A stretch of DNA of 64,000 bases from Marinomonas rhizomae (lineage in GTDB: Bacteria; Pseudomonadota; Gammaproteobacteria; Pseudomonadales; Marinomonadaceae). The translations under genes and the position numbers were made by a program. The notes under the pieces were generated by a model. It saw nothing but the letters and a program-made list of their open reading frames with translations. It was not told the DNA's origin and made no database searches. Location: positions 2,852,001 through 2,916,000 of the forward strand of contig NZ_CP073343.1 of assembly GCF_024397855.1 (NCBI RefSeq), written 5' to 3'. Shown here piece after piece: positions 1 through 7,676 of this stretch (the first letter of the stretch is position 1; every line of letters begins with the position of its first letter).

Positions 1-1
1 G

Positions 2-625
2 GAACTTGCTGAATTGGGGCATATTGAAACGCTGCAAGCAAACTTATACGAAACCGATGACATCCAACGCATACTGGATTTTGTCGCTAATCATGATAGC
101 CATATAGAATATTTCGTAAATGCAGCGGGAAAATTCAAACCAACAGCATTTTTGGAACACGATCATAAGGATTACGATGCGTATCAGGAACTGAACCGTG
201 CGGCATTCTTTATATCTCAAGCCGTCGCCAAAAACATGGCATTTAATGGCGGCGGTTCAATTGTACATATTGGCTCAATGTGGGCAAAACAAGCCATCAA
301 AGCCACACCATCGTCGGTTTACTCAATGGCTAAAGCTGGTCTGCATGCACTCACACAACATATGGCAATGGAATTAGCTGACCAGAACATTCGCGTCAAT
401 GCGGTTTCTCCTGCAGTGGTAAAAACCCCTATTTACGAATCCTTCATTGACCCAAGTGCAATCGATGAAACACTCGCTACATTTGATGGCTTCCATCCAA
501 TTGGAAGAATTGGCACAGCCGAAGATGTCGCCAAGACAATTAACTTTCTACTAAGCAGTGATTCAAGCTGGGTAACTGGCGCTATTTGGGATGTGGATGG
601 TGGCGTAATCGCAGGCCGAAACTAA
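2..625 (+). CDS. SDR-family NAD(P)-dependent oxidoreductase, 5' end cut off by the window
   Basis: The reading frame is open from the first bases, so the true start and the N-terminal TGxxxGIG cofactor motif lie outside the window. Counting from the codon at 14, the rest of the short-chain dehydrogenase signature is present: NAAG at about residues 36-39, the catalytic Ser in HIGS near 88, and YSMAK (YxxxK, Tyr103/Lys107). The C-terminus ends in the usual WDVDGG segment. The fold is a cytoplasmic Rossmann-type reductase; the substrate cannot be read from the sequence. A YdhR-like monooxygenase follows 46 bp downstream on the same strand, so the pair may be one operon. Confidence 0.9.
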   Translation, partial: ELAELGHIETLQANLYETDDIQRILDFVANHDSHIEYFVNAAGKFKPTAFLEHDHKDYDAYQELNRAAFFISQAVAKNMAFNGGGSIVHIGSMWAKQAIKATPSSVYSMAKAGLHALTQHMAMELADQNIRVNAVSPAVVKTPIYESFIDPSAIDETLATFDGFHPIGRIGTAEDVAKTINFLLSSDSSWVTGAIWDVDGGVIAGRN

Positions 626-671
626 TCCCTTAATTAAGATCCCACTAAATATTTAAACTAAGGAGTCTACA

Positions 672-992
672 ATGACCCAACCAAACCGTGTTTTTCTGTA
701 CGCTGAACTTCAAGTATCAGCACTATTTACTGAAGAAGTATGGCAAGAAGCTAACCCAGCAATGCAAACTGTCACCGGGCTTCGAAATAAAACTTGGCTA
801 AGCGGCATCAACAATCACTCCGTAGGCGGCTTCTACGAGTTCGACTCAGTACAAAACGCCCGCGCCTACGCAGAAGGCATGTTGTCCGATATAGCCAAAT
901 CAATAAACGCCAGCCTCAGCATTAAATTATTTGATGGTGACGTCGTGGCCGAGGCAAGTAAAGGCATGAAATCACCTTACTTCGACGCCTAA
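672..992 (+). CDS. YdhR-like putative monooxygenase (dimeric alpha/beta barrel)
   Basis: A 106-residue protein preceded by a good ribosome site (AAGGAG, 6 bp before the ATG). The middle segment (GLRNKTWLSG, then GGFYEF and a YAEGML helix) follows the pattern of E. coli YdhR, a small ABM-fold protein proposed to be a monooxygenase, and the length fits that family (about 100 residues). There is no signal peptide, so it is probably a cytoplasmic homodimer. It sits just after an SDR reductase and may share its transcript. The family call rests on recalled similarity; the biochemical role is not established even for the family. Confidence 0.7.
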   Translation: MTQPNRVFLYAELQVSALFTEEVWQEANPAMQTVTGLRNKTWLSGINNHSVGGFYEFDSVQNARAYAEGMLSDIAKSINASLSIKLFDGDVVAEASKGMKSPYFDA

Positions 993-1007
993 CAGCCATA
1001 ACGGTTT

Positions 1008-1345
1008 TCCCTTAATCCCCCTAACCTTCTCCTTTTTATTTCCAAGGGGAAGGCGGAGGATGGGGTTGTTCTTTGGTCAAACTATCGCCCAAACGTCTCA
1101 TTCACATTGTTTGACGTCACGCTTAGCAGCACAACTTTTATCGTAAGGCATAGATTGGGCTTGCTGTTCGATAAAATCTTTCCGTTAATGACTCGGAAAT
1201 TACATAGAGTCGCGCGATCGGGAGTGCGTCTAAGAGGATTTAACGCCGCGTTAAAGGGCTACGACAGACGTCCCAGCCGAAGGCGATTTAAACGCTTTGT
1301 TAAGGAAGGTGCGAATAAGTCTACTAAGCCTCAGTCTTTCAGAGA
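1008..1345 (+). repeat. Dispersed intergenic repeat, copy A
   Basis: Non-coding block between the YdhR-like gene and array 1. It carries the modules seen in all other copies: an AAGGGGAAGGCGGAGGATGG run, a 'tatcgcccaaacgtctcatt' segment, a 'gtaaggcatagattg' segment and a 'ccgttaatgactc' segment followed by 'gtcgcgcgatcgg'. Short open frames here match the equivalent frames of other copies only because the DNA is repeated; I do not regard them as genes. Confidence 0.75.
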
Positions 1346-1445
1346 AATCGGCAAATAAGGCGCGACTCTGAAGGAATGTAGGTACCTTTCAAAGAGTCGC
1401 AACGACATGTGGCCTGTTATTTTTAATAGTAAGCTCTGAAATACC

Positions 1446-1656
1446 CGCATGCCTAAATGGATGTAGGCAATTAGGGCAATGCAGGAGCAATTGCCGAGGG
1501 CATGGCCTAAAAGCCTGTTTTCTTTGTTGAGCACCTCGAAAATAGAACCACTATTCACATTCGGCACTCGCCTCGAACAACAGGCTTTTATCCACATGCT
1601 GATTCCTACATGGATGTAGGTTATTAGGGTAATGCAGGAGCAATTACCGAGACAAG
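1446..1656. repeat. Two 47-50 bp 'tggatgtagg' repeats flanking an 83 bp inverted-repeat element
   Basis: Two direct copies of a short repeat (tggatgtagg, then an aatgcaggagcaatt segment and ccga) lie at about 1446-1499 and 1603-1656. Between them, 1508-1590 is bounded by a perfect 12 bp inverted repeat (taaaagcctgtt / aacaggctttta). A third copy of the short repeat is inserted inside another element at 39.3 kb, so it is probably mobile or was. No coding gene is supported in this stretch. Confidence 0.6.
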
Positions 1657-1676
1657 AGGACTTGTTCGCACCTTCC

Positions 1677-2144
1677 TTAACTCTTGACAACTTTAGTGCC
1701 TGCTATTTTGTCATGAAGGCATCGCTTCTCTTTGCCAAAAATAAAACAAAGATTAATAAGGTTGACGAAACTTCCAATATAAGGAATGTAAGGAAATCCA
1801 AAGTACGGAATATAACGCCTTACAAGTAACTCTTTAATGTCTGGTTTCGTTCCATCTAATTTAACTATTCGGATACCATTAAATTTTTTACCTATAGTTT
1901 GCCCGTTAGTATGTAATAATTTTCCATTAACCAAAAAATAAAGAGCAAAACCAACTATAGCAAGAACTATCGTTATATTCAGGGGAGGTGTAACTTCACC
2001 AAAATTTTCAAAATACCCCATAAAGTAAGCTAAAGGTATAATGACAACCGTAATAATAAGTGCATCTATTAAAGCCGCACCAAGTCTTTCTCCTCTAGTT
2101 GCATTTTCAAATTCAGTTGGTATTTCATTAATATTATCTTCCAT
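1677..2144 (-). CDS. RDD-family membrane protein, last gene of cassette array 1
   Basis: A 155-residue protein with the RDD-family start (RGERLGAALIDALI: Arg, then Asp in the first membrane helix), a second hydrophobic helix near 60-75 and a third near 125-140, with GKKFNGIRIV between, as is usual for the family. It is predicted to be an inner-membrane protein of unknown function. It is on the minus strand directly after an attC-like site (2173-2254), in the same orientation as the upstream cassette genes. No attC is visible after its own stop codon, where repeats begin, so the array is truncated or ends here. Confidence 0.8.
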   Translation of the reverse strand: MEDNINEIPTEFENATRGERLGAALIDALIITVVIIPLAYFMGYFENFGEVTPPLNITIVLAIVGFALYFLVNGKLLHTNGQTIGKKFNGIRIVKLDGTKPDIKELLVRRYIPYFGFPYIPYIGSFVNLINLCFIFGKEKRCLHDKIAGTKVVKS

Positions 2145-2172
2145 GTGTACTCCATAATTTATTGTATTGAGA

Positions 2173-2254
2173 GTTAACGCTTTTGTTTAGCGGCACCCCG
2201 ACAGGGGCGACCGGTGGAGGTCGTAAGCCGGAACAAACTACAACAACTTGTTAC
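2173..2254 (-). other. attC-like recombination site of array 1
   Basis: Read on the minus strand it begins TAACAAGTTG, contains the imperfect hairpin ACCGGTCGCC...GGGGTGCCG and ends GCGTTAAC. This is the layout of integron attC sites (TAACAA... GCGTTA, core palindromic). The stop codon TAA of the upstream gene (2251-2253) is the first triplet of the site, typical of cassettes. Confidence 0.7.
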
Positions 2255-2694
2255 ATGCTATCTCTTTGATAGGCCAAGAAGTGATTTGCTTCTTCTCGTA
2301 TAGATATTGGGAACGCAGGGGTAGCACCAATTTCCTCGAGTATTTCCAGGACGAGCCTACCATCAATTTTTTGGATGCCACCGTTTAGCATTCGATTGAG
2401 CATAAGTACGCCCATCTCGTGAGGCCTACTTAATACAGAAGCAGCCAGATCAGATTCGTAACCTTCCAAAGACTCTAGCCCATGAACAATCGACCAAAAT
2501 GCACCATAGCCATCATGATCCTGATTACGCTCTAACACCCCAAGCAAAGGTTTGACGACTCTTCGATCATTGAGCGTGCAGGCTTCATCTATCAACTCAT
2601 CCAAAGACTCCCATTCACCGTTGACCGTTGACCGTTGACCGTTGACCGGCACATACTCGTCGATATCTTTAATGATCGCTTCGATGCTTCTCAT
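2251..2694 (-). CDS. Small alpha-helical cassette protein, possibly Imm30-like immunity protein
   Basis: 147 residues, no signal peptide or membrane segment. The central part (YGAFWSIVHGLESL, then MLNRMLNGG) resembles the pattern of Imm30-type or HEAT-like immunity proteins from polymorphic toxin systems. This is a recalled resemblance, not a certain assignment, and no toxin gene is adjacent. Near the N-terminus, residues about 16-25 are encoded by a 7 bp tandem repeat (4 units, 2617-2648). The stop codon lies in the attC-like site, so this is the gene of an integron-type cassette, with the GNAT cassette upstream and the RDD gene downstream. Confidence 0.65.
   Translation of the reverse strand: MRSIEAIIKDIDEYVPVNGQRSTVNGEWESLDELIDEACTLNDRRVVKPLLGVLERNQDHDGYGAFWSIVHGLESLEGYESDLAASVLSRPHEMGVLMLNRMLNGGIQKIDGRLVLEILEEIGATPAFPISIREEANHFLAYQRDSM
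2617..2648. repeat. 7-bp tandem repeat (ACCGTTG x4 plus 4 bases) inside a coding region
   Basis: Four perfect ACCGTTG units lie within the 5' part of the 2251-2694 gene. Because 7 is not a multiple of 3, gain or loss of one unit would shift the frame about 20 codons after the start, the arrangement of a contingency locus. Confidence 0.9.
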
Positions 2695-2703
2695 GATTCC
2701 TTC

Positions 2704-2790
2704 ATGTAACGCCTAATTAACAGGCAAACAATAGTTGGTTAAAATTATCGACGAAGGAGCAAAAAACAACTGTTTTTTGTTCTTGTTATA
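2704..2790 (-). other. attC-like recombination site of array 1
   Basis: Minus strand reads TATAACAAGAAC at one end and GCCTGTTAATTAGGCGTTAC at the other, with the inner arms AACAGTTGTT / AACCAACTATTG. The stop codon of the GNAT gene (2786-2788) overlaps the TAACAA end. Confidence 0.75.
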
Positions 2791-3343
2791 TTTCACTGTA
2801 CTCGGACTGAATTAACCCAAAGCATTTAAGGTCATGAAACTGTTTTTTCCAGTAACCACTTTGGCGTCTTACGCCTTCCTCTTTGAAACCAACCTTTAGA
2901 AGCAGTGATTCAGATGCTAAGTTCCCTGGAACGGTATCACCTTGAATACGATTAAGTTTACCGCAAGGTAATTCACCTAAAAAGGCTGCTTTAACTATTC
3001 GATGGACTGCTTCAGTGGTCAAACCCATGCCCCAATACTTTGGCAATAAATCATATCCAAGTACGGCATTTTTCATTTTGGAACTCCAAGTATTAAAGCC
3101 ACAAGTTCCGATAAATTGATCTGTTTCTTTTAGGCGAATAGCCCAACGAATACCAGTGTTGTCGTTAAAGCGAGAGTTAAAGAACTCTATTAAGTTACTC
3201 GCTTGTGATAGTTCAGTGAAAGCTTCCAAATCATAATATTCGACAACTGAATTGTCCGAGAACAACTCAAATAAGCTAGTTGAGTCTTCTTTAGATAATT
3301 TATCTAACCTCAAGCGATTTGTCTCTAAAACTGGAAATGACAA
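2786..3343 (-). CDS. GNAT N-acetyltransferase, RimJ/RimL type
   Basis: 185 residues starting with the typical LETNRLRL strand, followed by FIGTCGFNTW, the acetyl-CoA region YWGMGLTTEAV (Q/RxxGxG/A-like) and NLASESLLLKVGFKEEG, all in the order and spacing of the Acetyltransf_3 family that modifies N-termini of ribosomal proteins or small amines. The substrate is not predictable. It is a cassette gene: its stop lies in the attC at 2704-2790 and another attC (3363-3463) lies just upstream of its start. Confidence 0.9.
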   Translation of the reverse strand: MSFPVLETNRLRLDKLSKEDSTSLFELFSDNSVVEYYDLEAFTELSQASNLIEFFNSRFNDNTGIRWAIRLKETDQFIGTCGFNTWSSKMKNAVLGYDLLPKYWGMGLTTEAVHRIVKAAFLGELPCGKLNRIQGDTVPGNLASESLLLKVGFKEEGVRRQSGYWKKQFHDLKCFGLIQSEYSEI

Positions 3344-3362
3344 CCTGAATCCTCCGTGAAAT

Positions 3363-3463
3363 ATAACGCCTAAATAACAGGCTAAGTAATGGTTGGCTAA
3401 AATTGTGTAGCGAAGCGAAACGTAGCCAACTGTTACGTGTCCTTGTTGATTTTCTTGTTATGT
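3363..3463 (-). other. attC-like recombination site of array 1 (~100 bp)
   Basis: Minus strand: CATAACAAGAAAATC at the left end, ACAGTTGGCTACG...TAGCCAACCATTAC as inner arms, and GCCTGTTATTTAGGCGTTAT at the right end. The length and architecture resemble the long Vibrio-type attC sites. Confidence 0.8.
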
Positions 3464-3466
3464 GAC

Positions 3467-4297
3467 TTATTCGCGAAACTTATACATTGTTGGCATTAAT
3501 CTGACATATAAATTTTTATCACAACCATCACACTTCAAATCATGACACTCCTCTACTCTCATATTCCTAAATAAATTTTTAGGTAAAAGAGAAGTCGTAC
3601 TACAAATATCACAAGGTATTTCATATACATTCCGGGAGTAGAAAATCTCCCCCTCGCTTATAGAAATTAAGTAACTTTCAATGCACGAATTGCAGTGAAC
3701 TATTTTTCCCTCATGTAATACAGAAACTTTTCGGGTTATTAAAGAATTACATGTTAAACATTGAAACTTGTACTCTGGTCCGATCCCTCCCAATACGAGA
3801 TTACCGCAGCTAACAGCTCTTAGTTGAACAAGGGCTTCCCCTAATTTTCGTTTAATAATTGTAGCGTCACCATATGTCTGAATTGTTTGGTTTTTTGGCA
3901 CAGAGACATGAAGGGCTAAATTAGATAAAGCTTGATAATATCTAGCTAGTTTATTTATATTTAACTCTGACTGCATACCAAGCTTAACATATGACTTTGC
4001 CTTAAATTCCTCTAAGGTTGGCTTAGAATCAGTCTCTTTATTAGGCTCAGGTGAAATTGAAAGAGTTAACTCTTCAGTCGCGTTTGGATTTTCTTCCGCT
4101 AAGATTTGGCGAATTACCTTCTTAGGTTACCAATCCACATCATTTTTAGACATTTTTCCTATTGATACTTTTAATCTTTCGTAACAAATTAACTCGATTG
4201 CTAGTCTACACTCAAGAGCTGCGTAGACTAAACTTTGAGGTGTATCATCCAAAATTAATTTATCAATTATTTTGATTTTTTCTTTTAAATTCTGCAT
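3467..4297 (-). pseudogene. Cys4-motif cassette protein interrupted by an in-frame TAA
   Basis: Two open segments lie in the same frame: 4297-4130 (56 residues, MQNLKEKIKIIDK...NDVDW) and 4126 onward to 3467. Only one TAA triplet (4127-4129) separates them, and the sequence on both sides is protein-like (NDVDW, stop, PKKVIRQILAEENPN), so one 276-residue gene has lost a sense codon, plausibly CAA. The C-terminal half carries four cysteine pairs (CLTC, CNSC, CDIC, CDGC) that suggest zinc ribbons. The family is not recognised. The downstream segment could still be made from the internal ATG at 3976 (169 residues). A suppressor or sequencing error is possible. Confidence 0.75.
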
Positions 4298-4333
4298 AAC
4301 AACGCCACTAAAATGAGAGGGTTCTGTAGTCAC

Positions 4334-4389
4334 ATAACAATTAAGGGTTATACGGCAGCGTAGCTGCGGCTATAACCCACTGTTGAACG
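4334..4389 (-). other. attC-like site at the head of array 1
   Basis: 56 bp on the minus strand from GTTCAAC (fits RYYYAAC) through the strong palindrome GGGTTATAGCCGCAG...CTGCCGTATAACCC to AATTGTTATG. The same site is found at 46590-46645 with one or two differences. It precedes the first recognisable gene of the array. Confidence 0.6.
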
Positions 4390-4770
4390 GCTGCGTTGTA
4401 TATATAGGGGATTTGCTTTTTTCGTGGTAGGACTTCCCTGTTATATAACTCGCTAAATACCAACACATGTTTAGACTATGCCGTTTAAGATCGTCTTTGA
4501 TCGCCACTATGTTGGTTCTTTGTTTGCTCTTTTGTAGCGCGATTTGACCCACGAGGCAAGCGATTCCCTCAGGCCTTATGATCTGATCTGTTTTTATACA
4601 CCGATCTCACCGTGTGCTAACGCTAACTGCATTGTCCCATGACGGTATGATACGAAGCACTTTTTAAAGCGTCATAACTAATCCTCCATTGTTGAGTGGA
4701 AGATTAAATGTGACTCTAACTGAGGAAATTGGGGGAAACTGAGAAAAGACCCGCGAAGCGGCTTAGTTCA
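4334..4770 (-). repeat. ~430 bp repeat heading arrays 1 and 3, copy 1
   Basis: This block is repeated at 46590-47022 at roughly 90 percent identity by eye, both times immediately upstream (in cassette orientation) of the first cassette gene. It includes an attC-like site and a possible 60-codon minus-strand frame (4370-4552, GTG start, MGQIALQKSK...). That frame is conserved in the second copy but ends earlier there by a TAG, so its coding status is doubtful. The simplest reading is a duplicated cassette with little or no coding content. Confidence 0.7.
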
Positions 4771-4894
4771 ACATTTTGTTAATGCGCATGCGCGTTTAGA
4801 CAATTTCACAACTCTCTATTCACGCCAGTAAGTCACTGATTTAAGTGCCCTAATAACTGATACCAACAGAAGCGAAAACTGGAAAAACAAGCAT

Positions 4895-5110
4895 GCGTGT
4901 TATTTCATTTATCCACAGCCTGTTATTTCTGCTCTATAAATCCTTATTCATTGATATTAGGAGACTTTCTTCCTTACCGCCAGCACAAAACGCGCACAAC
5001 TGGTTTATTTAAAATGGCTAAACGCGCAAAAATGCGTTCATCTCAAAAATAGACTGTATATCCACCCATGAATTGTGTTTTACTTTCACGCCAAAAGAAA
5101 TCAGTTCGAC
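4895..5110. repeat. Array-head sequence shared with 33.0 kb
   Basis: The stretch from 'tttatccacagcc' through 'cattgatatta', 'agactttctt', 'aaactgtatat'-like and 'attgtgttttactttca' aligns with 33056-33245, upstream of array 2. In both places it lies between the first cassette and a dispersed repeat copy. I see no gene in it. Whether it contains a remnant of an attI site or cassette promoter cannot be decided by reading alone. Confidence 0.6.
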
Positions 5111-5235
5111 GCGACGAAGTTTCGCGGTTTTATGGCGTTTCAGAATCATTGTTTGGAGACCTATCTCCCACCAAATAAACAATCCATAACCTGACGGTAA
5201 AAAACGTCTTGCTAAACGTATTTCCAAACAATGTG
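5085..5235 (-). repeat. Dispersed intergenic repeat, copy B
   Basis: Carries 'gtcgaactgattt' and 'gcgaaacttcgtcgcgtcg' (minus strand), 'caaacaatgattctgaaacg' and the degenerate 'gttatggattgtttattt' module in the same order as the other copies. Apparent frames here are repeat sequence, not genes. Confidence 0.7.
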
Positions 5236-5259
5236 AATGATATGTTTGCTAATTCATGC

Positions 5260-5880
5260 CTAGGCAAAGGCATCGATCACCACTTTTAGACCAAGCAATA
5301 TCAAAATACTCCCCATGCTTCTATCTACCCAAACAGTATGACGACGTAACCAAGAAAGCACAGGCCCACCAGCCAAAAGCAGAGCCACAATGACATACCA
5401 TCCAGTATCAATGACTACCACGGTTGCCCATAATTGGAACTTGATTAAGGTATTTATTTCAGCAGGAATAAGCTGACTAAACAAAGCTAAGAAAAACAGA
5501 GCCGCCTTTGGGTTCATCAAAGAAATCATCATGCCATCACGAGCGGACTCCCAATAGGAAGACTTTTGACCTTCGACCTTAATGTCTTGACCTTTACCAG
5601 CGTAACGCCATGCTTTAAAGCCTAACCAAGCAAGGTAAATCCCACCTAAAACGGTTAATACAGAAAATATGGTTTGGTGTTTTGACATCAATATAGCAAG
5701 GCCTTGCAGTGTCAAAAATGCCCAGAAGCCGATTCCTAAACCATGTGTTATGGCAGCTAACACTCCATGCAAAGGAGATTGAGAAACTGATACACGTAAA
5801 ATAACCGCAAGACTCGGCCCCGGAGAAATTGCCCCCATGACACAAACTGCAACCAAAGAAAGCCAAGTCGTAAGATCCAT
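5260..5880 (-). CDS. LysE/RhtB-family amino-acid exporter
   Basis: 206 residues, almost wholly hydrophobic with about six membrane helices. It opens with VAVCVMGAISPGPSLAVILR, the diagnostic LysE/RhtB motif (SPGP), and has MMISLMNPKAALFFLALF in the middle, another family hallmark. It is an inner-membrane exporter of amino acids or homoserine-type compounds; the exact substrate is unknown. The start has a purine-rich AAGAGAAAC site upstream. It is divergent from dapA, so lysine-pathway export is tempting but only inferred. Confidence 0.9.
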   Translation of the reverse strand: MDLTTWLSLVAVCVMGAISPGPSLAVILRVSVSQSPLHGVLAAITHGLGIGFWAFLTLQGLAILMSKHQTIFSVLTVLGGIYLAWLGFKAWRYAGKGQDIKVEGQKSSYWESARDGMMISLMNPKAALFFLALFSQLIPAEINTLIKFQLWATVVVIDTGWYVIVALLLAGGPVLSWLRRHTVWVDRSMGSILILLGLKVVIDAFA

Positions 5881-6250
5881 ATAGTTTCTCTTATTAGAAT
5901 GATTAAAAGCGCATTAAATTGCGCCAATATTTTATCCAATCTAACGCAAAAAAACGAACATCCTAGAGGCGAAAATAGATCGAACAAAAAACGCCTTCGC
6001 GTATTGACCTTTTTTAGAAAAAACGTCAGCATAGAAAAACTAAATATTTATAAAACTGAACAAAGATTTTCTATTACTCTATGAATAACAACATCTTAAA
6101 TAAACGCAACGGTGATAAACGTAAGGCTAAGAAGCTTTGCGGCGCTGACGTGTGGAATTAAGATTTAAACAACTCCCCGGCAGCATTCTCGCTGACGGGT
6201 TTATCTCTCTTTATCAGCAGAATGTATACCGGCCTAAATGAGGCAAAAGT
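5881..6250. other. Intergenic region between lysE-like gene and dapA
   Basis: 370 bp between divergent genes, so it must hold both promoters. I looked for a lysine riboswitch or other conserved leader and recognised none. A 26-codon frame (6081-6161) is present without a ribosome site. A weak palindrome (ctccccggcagc...gctgacgggttta, 6171-6205) precedes dapA. Confidence 0.4.
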
Positions 6251-7123
6251 ATGTTCTACGGCGCAATCACAGCACTTATCACCCCTTTTCGTAACGGCCA
6301 ATTAGACGAAGAGGCATTACGTAACATCGTTCGCTGGCAAATTGATCAAGGCATCAATGGCTTAGTGCCTGTTGGGACAACGGGTGAATCCCCTACGTTA
6401 AGCGAACATGAACACAAACGTGTTATTGAAATTACCGTTCAAGAAACAAATAAAGCCGTCCCTGTTCTTGCTGGGGCTGGTTCTAACAACCCTGTTGAAG
6501 CGGTAAACTATTCTGAATTCGCTTATCAAGCTGGCGCTGATGCCACTTTACATGTAGCCGGTTATTACAATCGCCCCAATCAAACAGGTTTGTATGAGCA
6601 CTTCAAATATGTACATGACAACAGCAAACTCCCCATAATTCTTTACAACATTCCACCACGCGCTGTTGTTGGCTTAGAGGTCGCAACCTTATCTCGCCTT
6701 GCTGAATTACCAAGAATCATTGGCGTAAAAGACGCAACAGGTGATCTAACTCGACCTATTCGCGAGCGAGCACTAATAAATAAACCATTTAGCTTTCTAA
6801 GCGGAGACGATGTAAGCACTGTCGCTTATAACGTCGGTGGTGGTATTGGCTGTATTTCGGTGACATCAAACGTAGCACCGAAAAAAATTGTCGAACTACA
6901 GCACTTATGCCGTGAAGGCAATTATGTTGAAGCAGCACAATTACAGGATAAATTATTTGCCCTACATAGCGCTTTGTTTATCGAACCTAACCCAGCTGGT
7001 CCAAAATACGCAATGTCATTATTAGGTCTTTGTACTGAAGAATGTCGTTTACCAATGGTGCCATTGCAAGACAGCACCAAAGCCACTATACGCCGAATCA
7101 TGGAAGAACTAGAACTTATCTAA
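6251..7123 (+). CDS. dapA: 4-hydroxy-tetrahydrodipicolinate synthase
   Basis: 290 residues, the standard length. The enzyme condenses pyruvate with aspartate-semialdehyde, the first committed step of lysine and diaminopimelate synthesis, in the cytoplasm. Active-site residues are at the expected places: GTTGESPTL with Thr43/Thr44, Tyr132 in ILYNIPPR, and the Schiff-base Lys160 in IIGVKDATGD. The later GGGIGCISVTSN segment is also typical. A purine-rich GAGGCAAAAG site precedes the ATG. A bidirectional terminator follows. The downstream bamC seen in many gammaproteobacteria is absent. Confidence 0.96.
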   Translation: MFYGAITALITPFRNGQLDEEALRNIVRWQIDQGINGLVPVGTTGESPTLSEHEHKRVIEITVQETNKAVPVLAGAGSNNPVEAVNYSEFAYQAGADATLHVAGYYNRPNQTGLYEHFKYVHDNSKLPIILYNIPPRAVVGLEVATLSRLAELPRIIGVKDATGDLTRPIRERALINKPFSFLSGDDVSTVAYNVGGGIGCISVTSNVAPKKIVELQHLCREGNYVEAAQLQDKLFALHSALFIEPNPAGPKYAMSLLGLCTEECRLPMVPLQDSTKATIRRIMEELELI

Positions 7124-7150
7124 GCTTGACCATTAAACTATTGCTCATAA

Positions 7151-7178
7151 AAAAGCCCGCATTTAAAAACGGGCTGAT
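7151..7178. terminator. Bidirectional rho-independent terminator
   Basis: AAAAAAGCCCGC and its partner CGGGCTgattta form a short GC stem between convergent dapA and the YeaQ-like gene. The T-tract is strong on the minus strand and weaker on the plus strand. Confidence 0.8.
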
Positions 7179-7199
7179 TTATGAGAAACCGTCTTCAAA

Positions 7200-7439
7200 C
7201 TAGGATTTAGCAAGCCGCACAACATAGAGAAGAATAATCGCCCCGACCGTTGCCGTAACAAGAGAACCTAAGAAACTACCAGAGTACAAACCGAGCAATT
7301 GAAATGTGAATCCGCCGACAAAAGAACCAACAACACCAATAACGATATTACCAATCAAGCCAAAGCCGCCACCTTTAACCAGCTGACCTGCTAACCAGCC
7401 CGCCAAGGCACCAATAAATAAAAAAGCTAAGATCTCCAT
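7200..7439 (-). CDS. GlsB/YeaQ/YmgE-family small membrane protein
   Basis: 79 residues with three hydrophobic segments and glycine-rich turns (GALAGWLAGQLVKGGGFGLIGNIVIGVVGSFVGG), which is the signature of the transglycosylase-associated / GlsB family. Members are inner-membrane proteins of about 80 residues induced by general stress; the molecular role is unknown. A GGATC site precedes the ATG weakly. It stands alone, convergent with dapA across a shared terminator. Confidence 0.9.
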   Translation of the reverse strand: MEILAFLFIGALAGWLAGQLVKGGGFGLIGNIVIGVVGSFVGGFTFQLLGLYSGSFLGSLVTATVGAIILLYVVRLAKS

Positions 7440-7676
7440 AAAATGATCCTTATATTATGTAATTTACAATCATTCAGACTAGCACCTATTTGATTAAGTA
7501 CCTAGAAAAGCAGCCTAATCCCCTTTACTACTAACCCATTTATTCTTTTTTCTGTTACTTTGTAATGAAAGTGCAAAACCTTTTCAGGCAATATTGTTAG
7601 CATGCATTTCCAACCAACCATGCTTTCAGTAAATCCTTTAACCATGATCAAGTTAAGATTCAATGAGGAAATTTAA

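Noticed and set aside
1107..1358. Open frame of 83 codons
   Set aside because: Lies wholly in dispersed repeat copy A; similar frames recur in other copies because the DNA is repeated.
1331..1690. Minus-strand frame of 119 codons
   Set aside because: Spans two short repeats and an inverted-repeat element; composition is not protein-like.
4370..4552. 60-codon minus-strand frame in the 430 bp repeat
   Set aside because: Kept only as part of the repeat: the second copy has an early TAG and non-conservative changes, and no ribosome site is evident.
5018..5227. 69-codon minus-strand frame
   Set aside because: Is repeat copy B read through; matching frames exist in copies E and H.
6081..6161. 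26-codon frame (MNNNILNKRNGDKRKAKK...) ahead of dapA
   Set aside because: No ribosome site and no recognised family; too short to support without conservation data.
5881..6250. Lysine riboswitch before dapA or the LysE gene
   Set aside because: None of the conserved lysine-riboswitch segments could be recognised.
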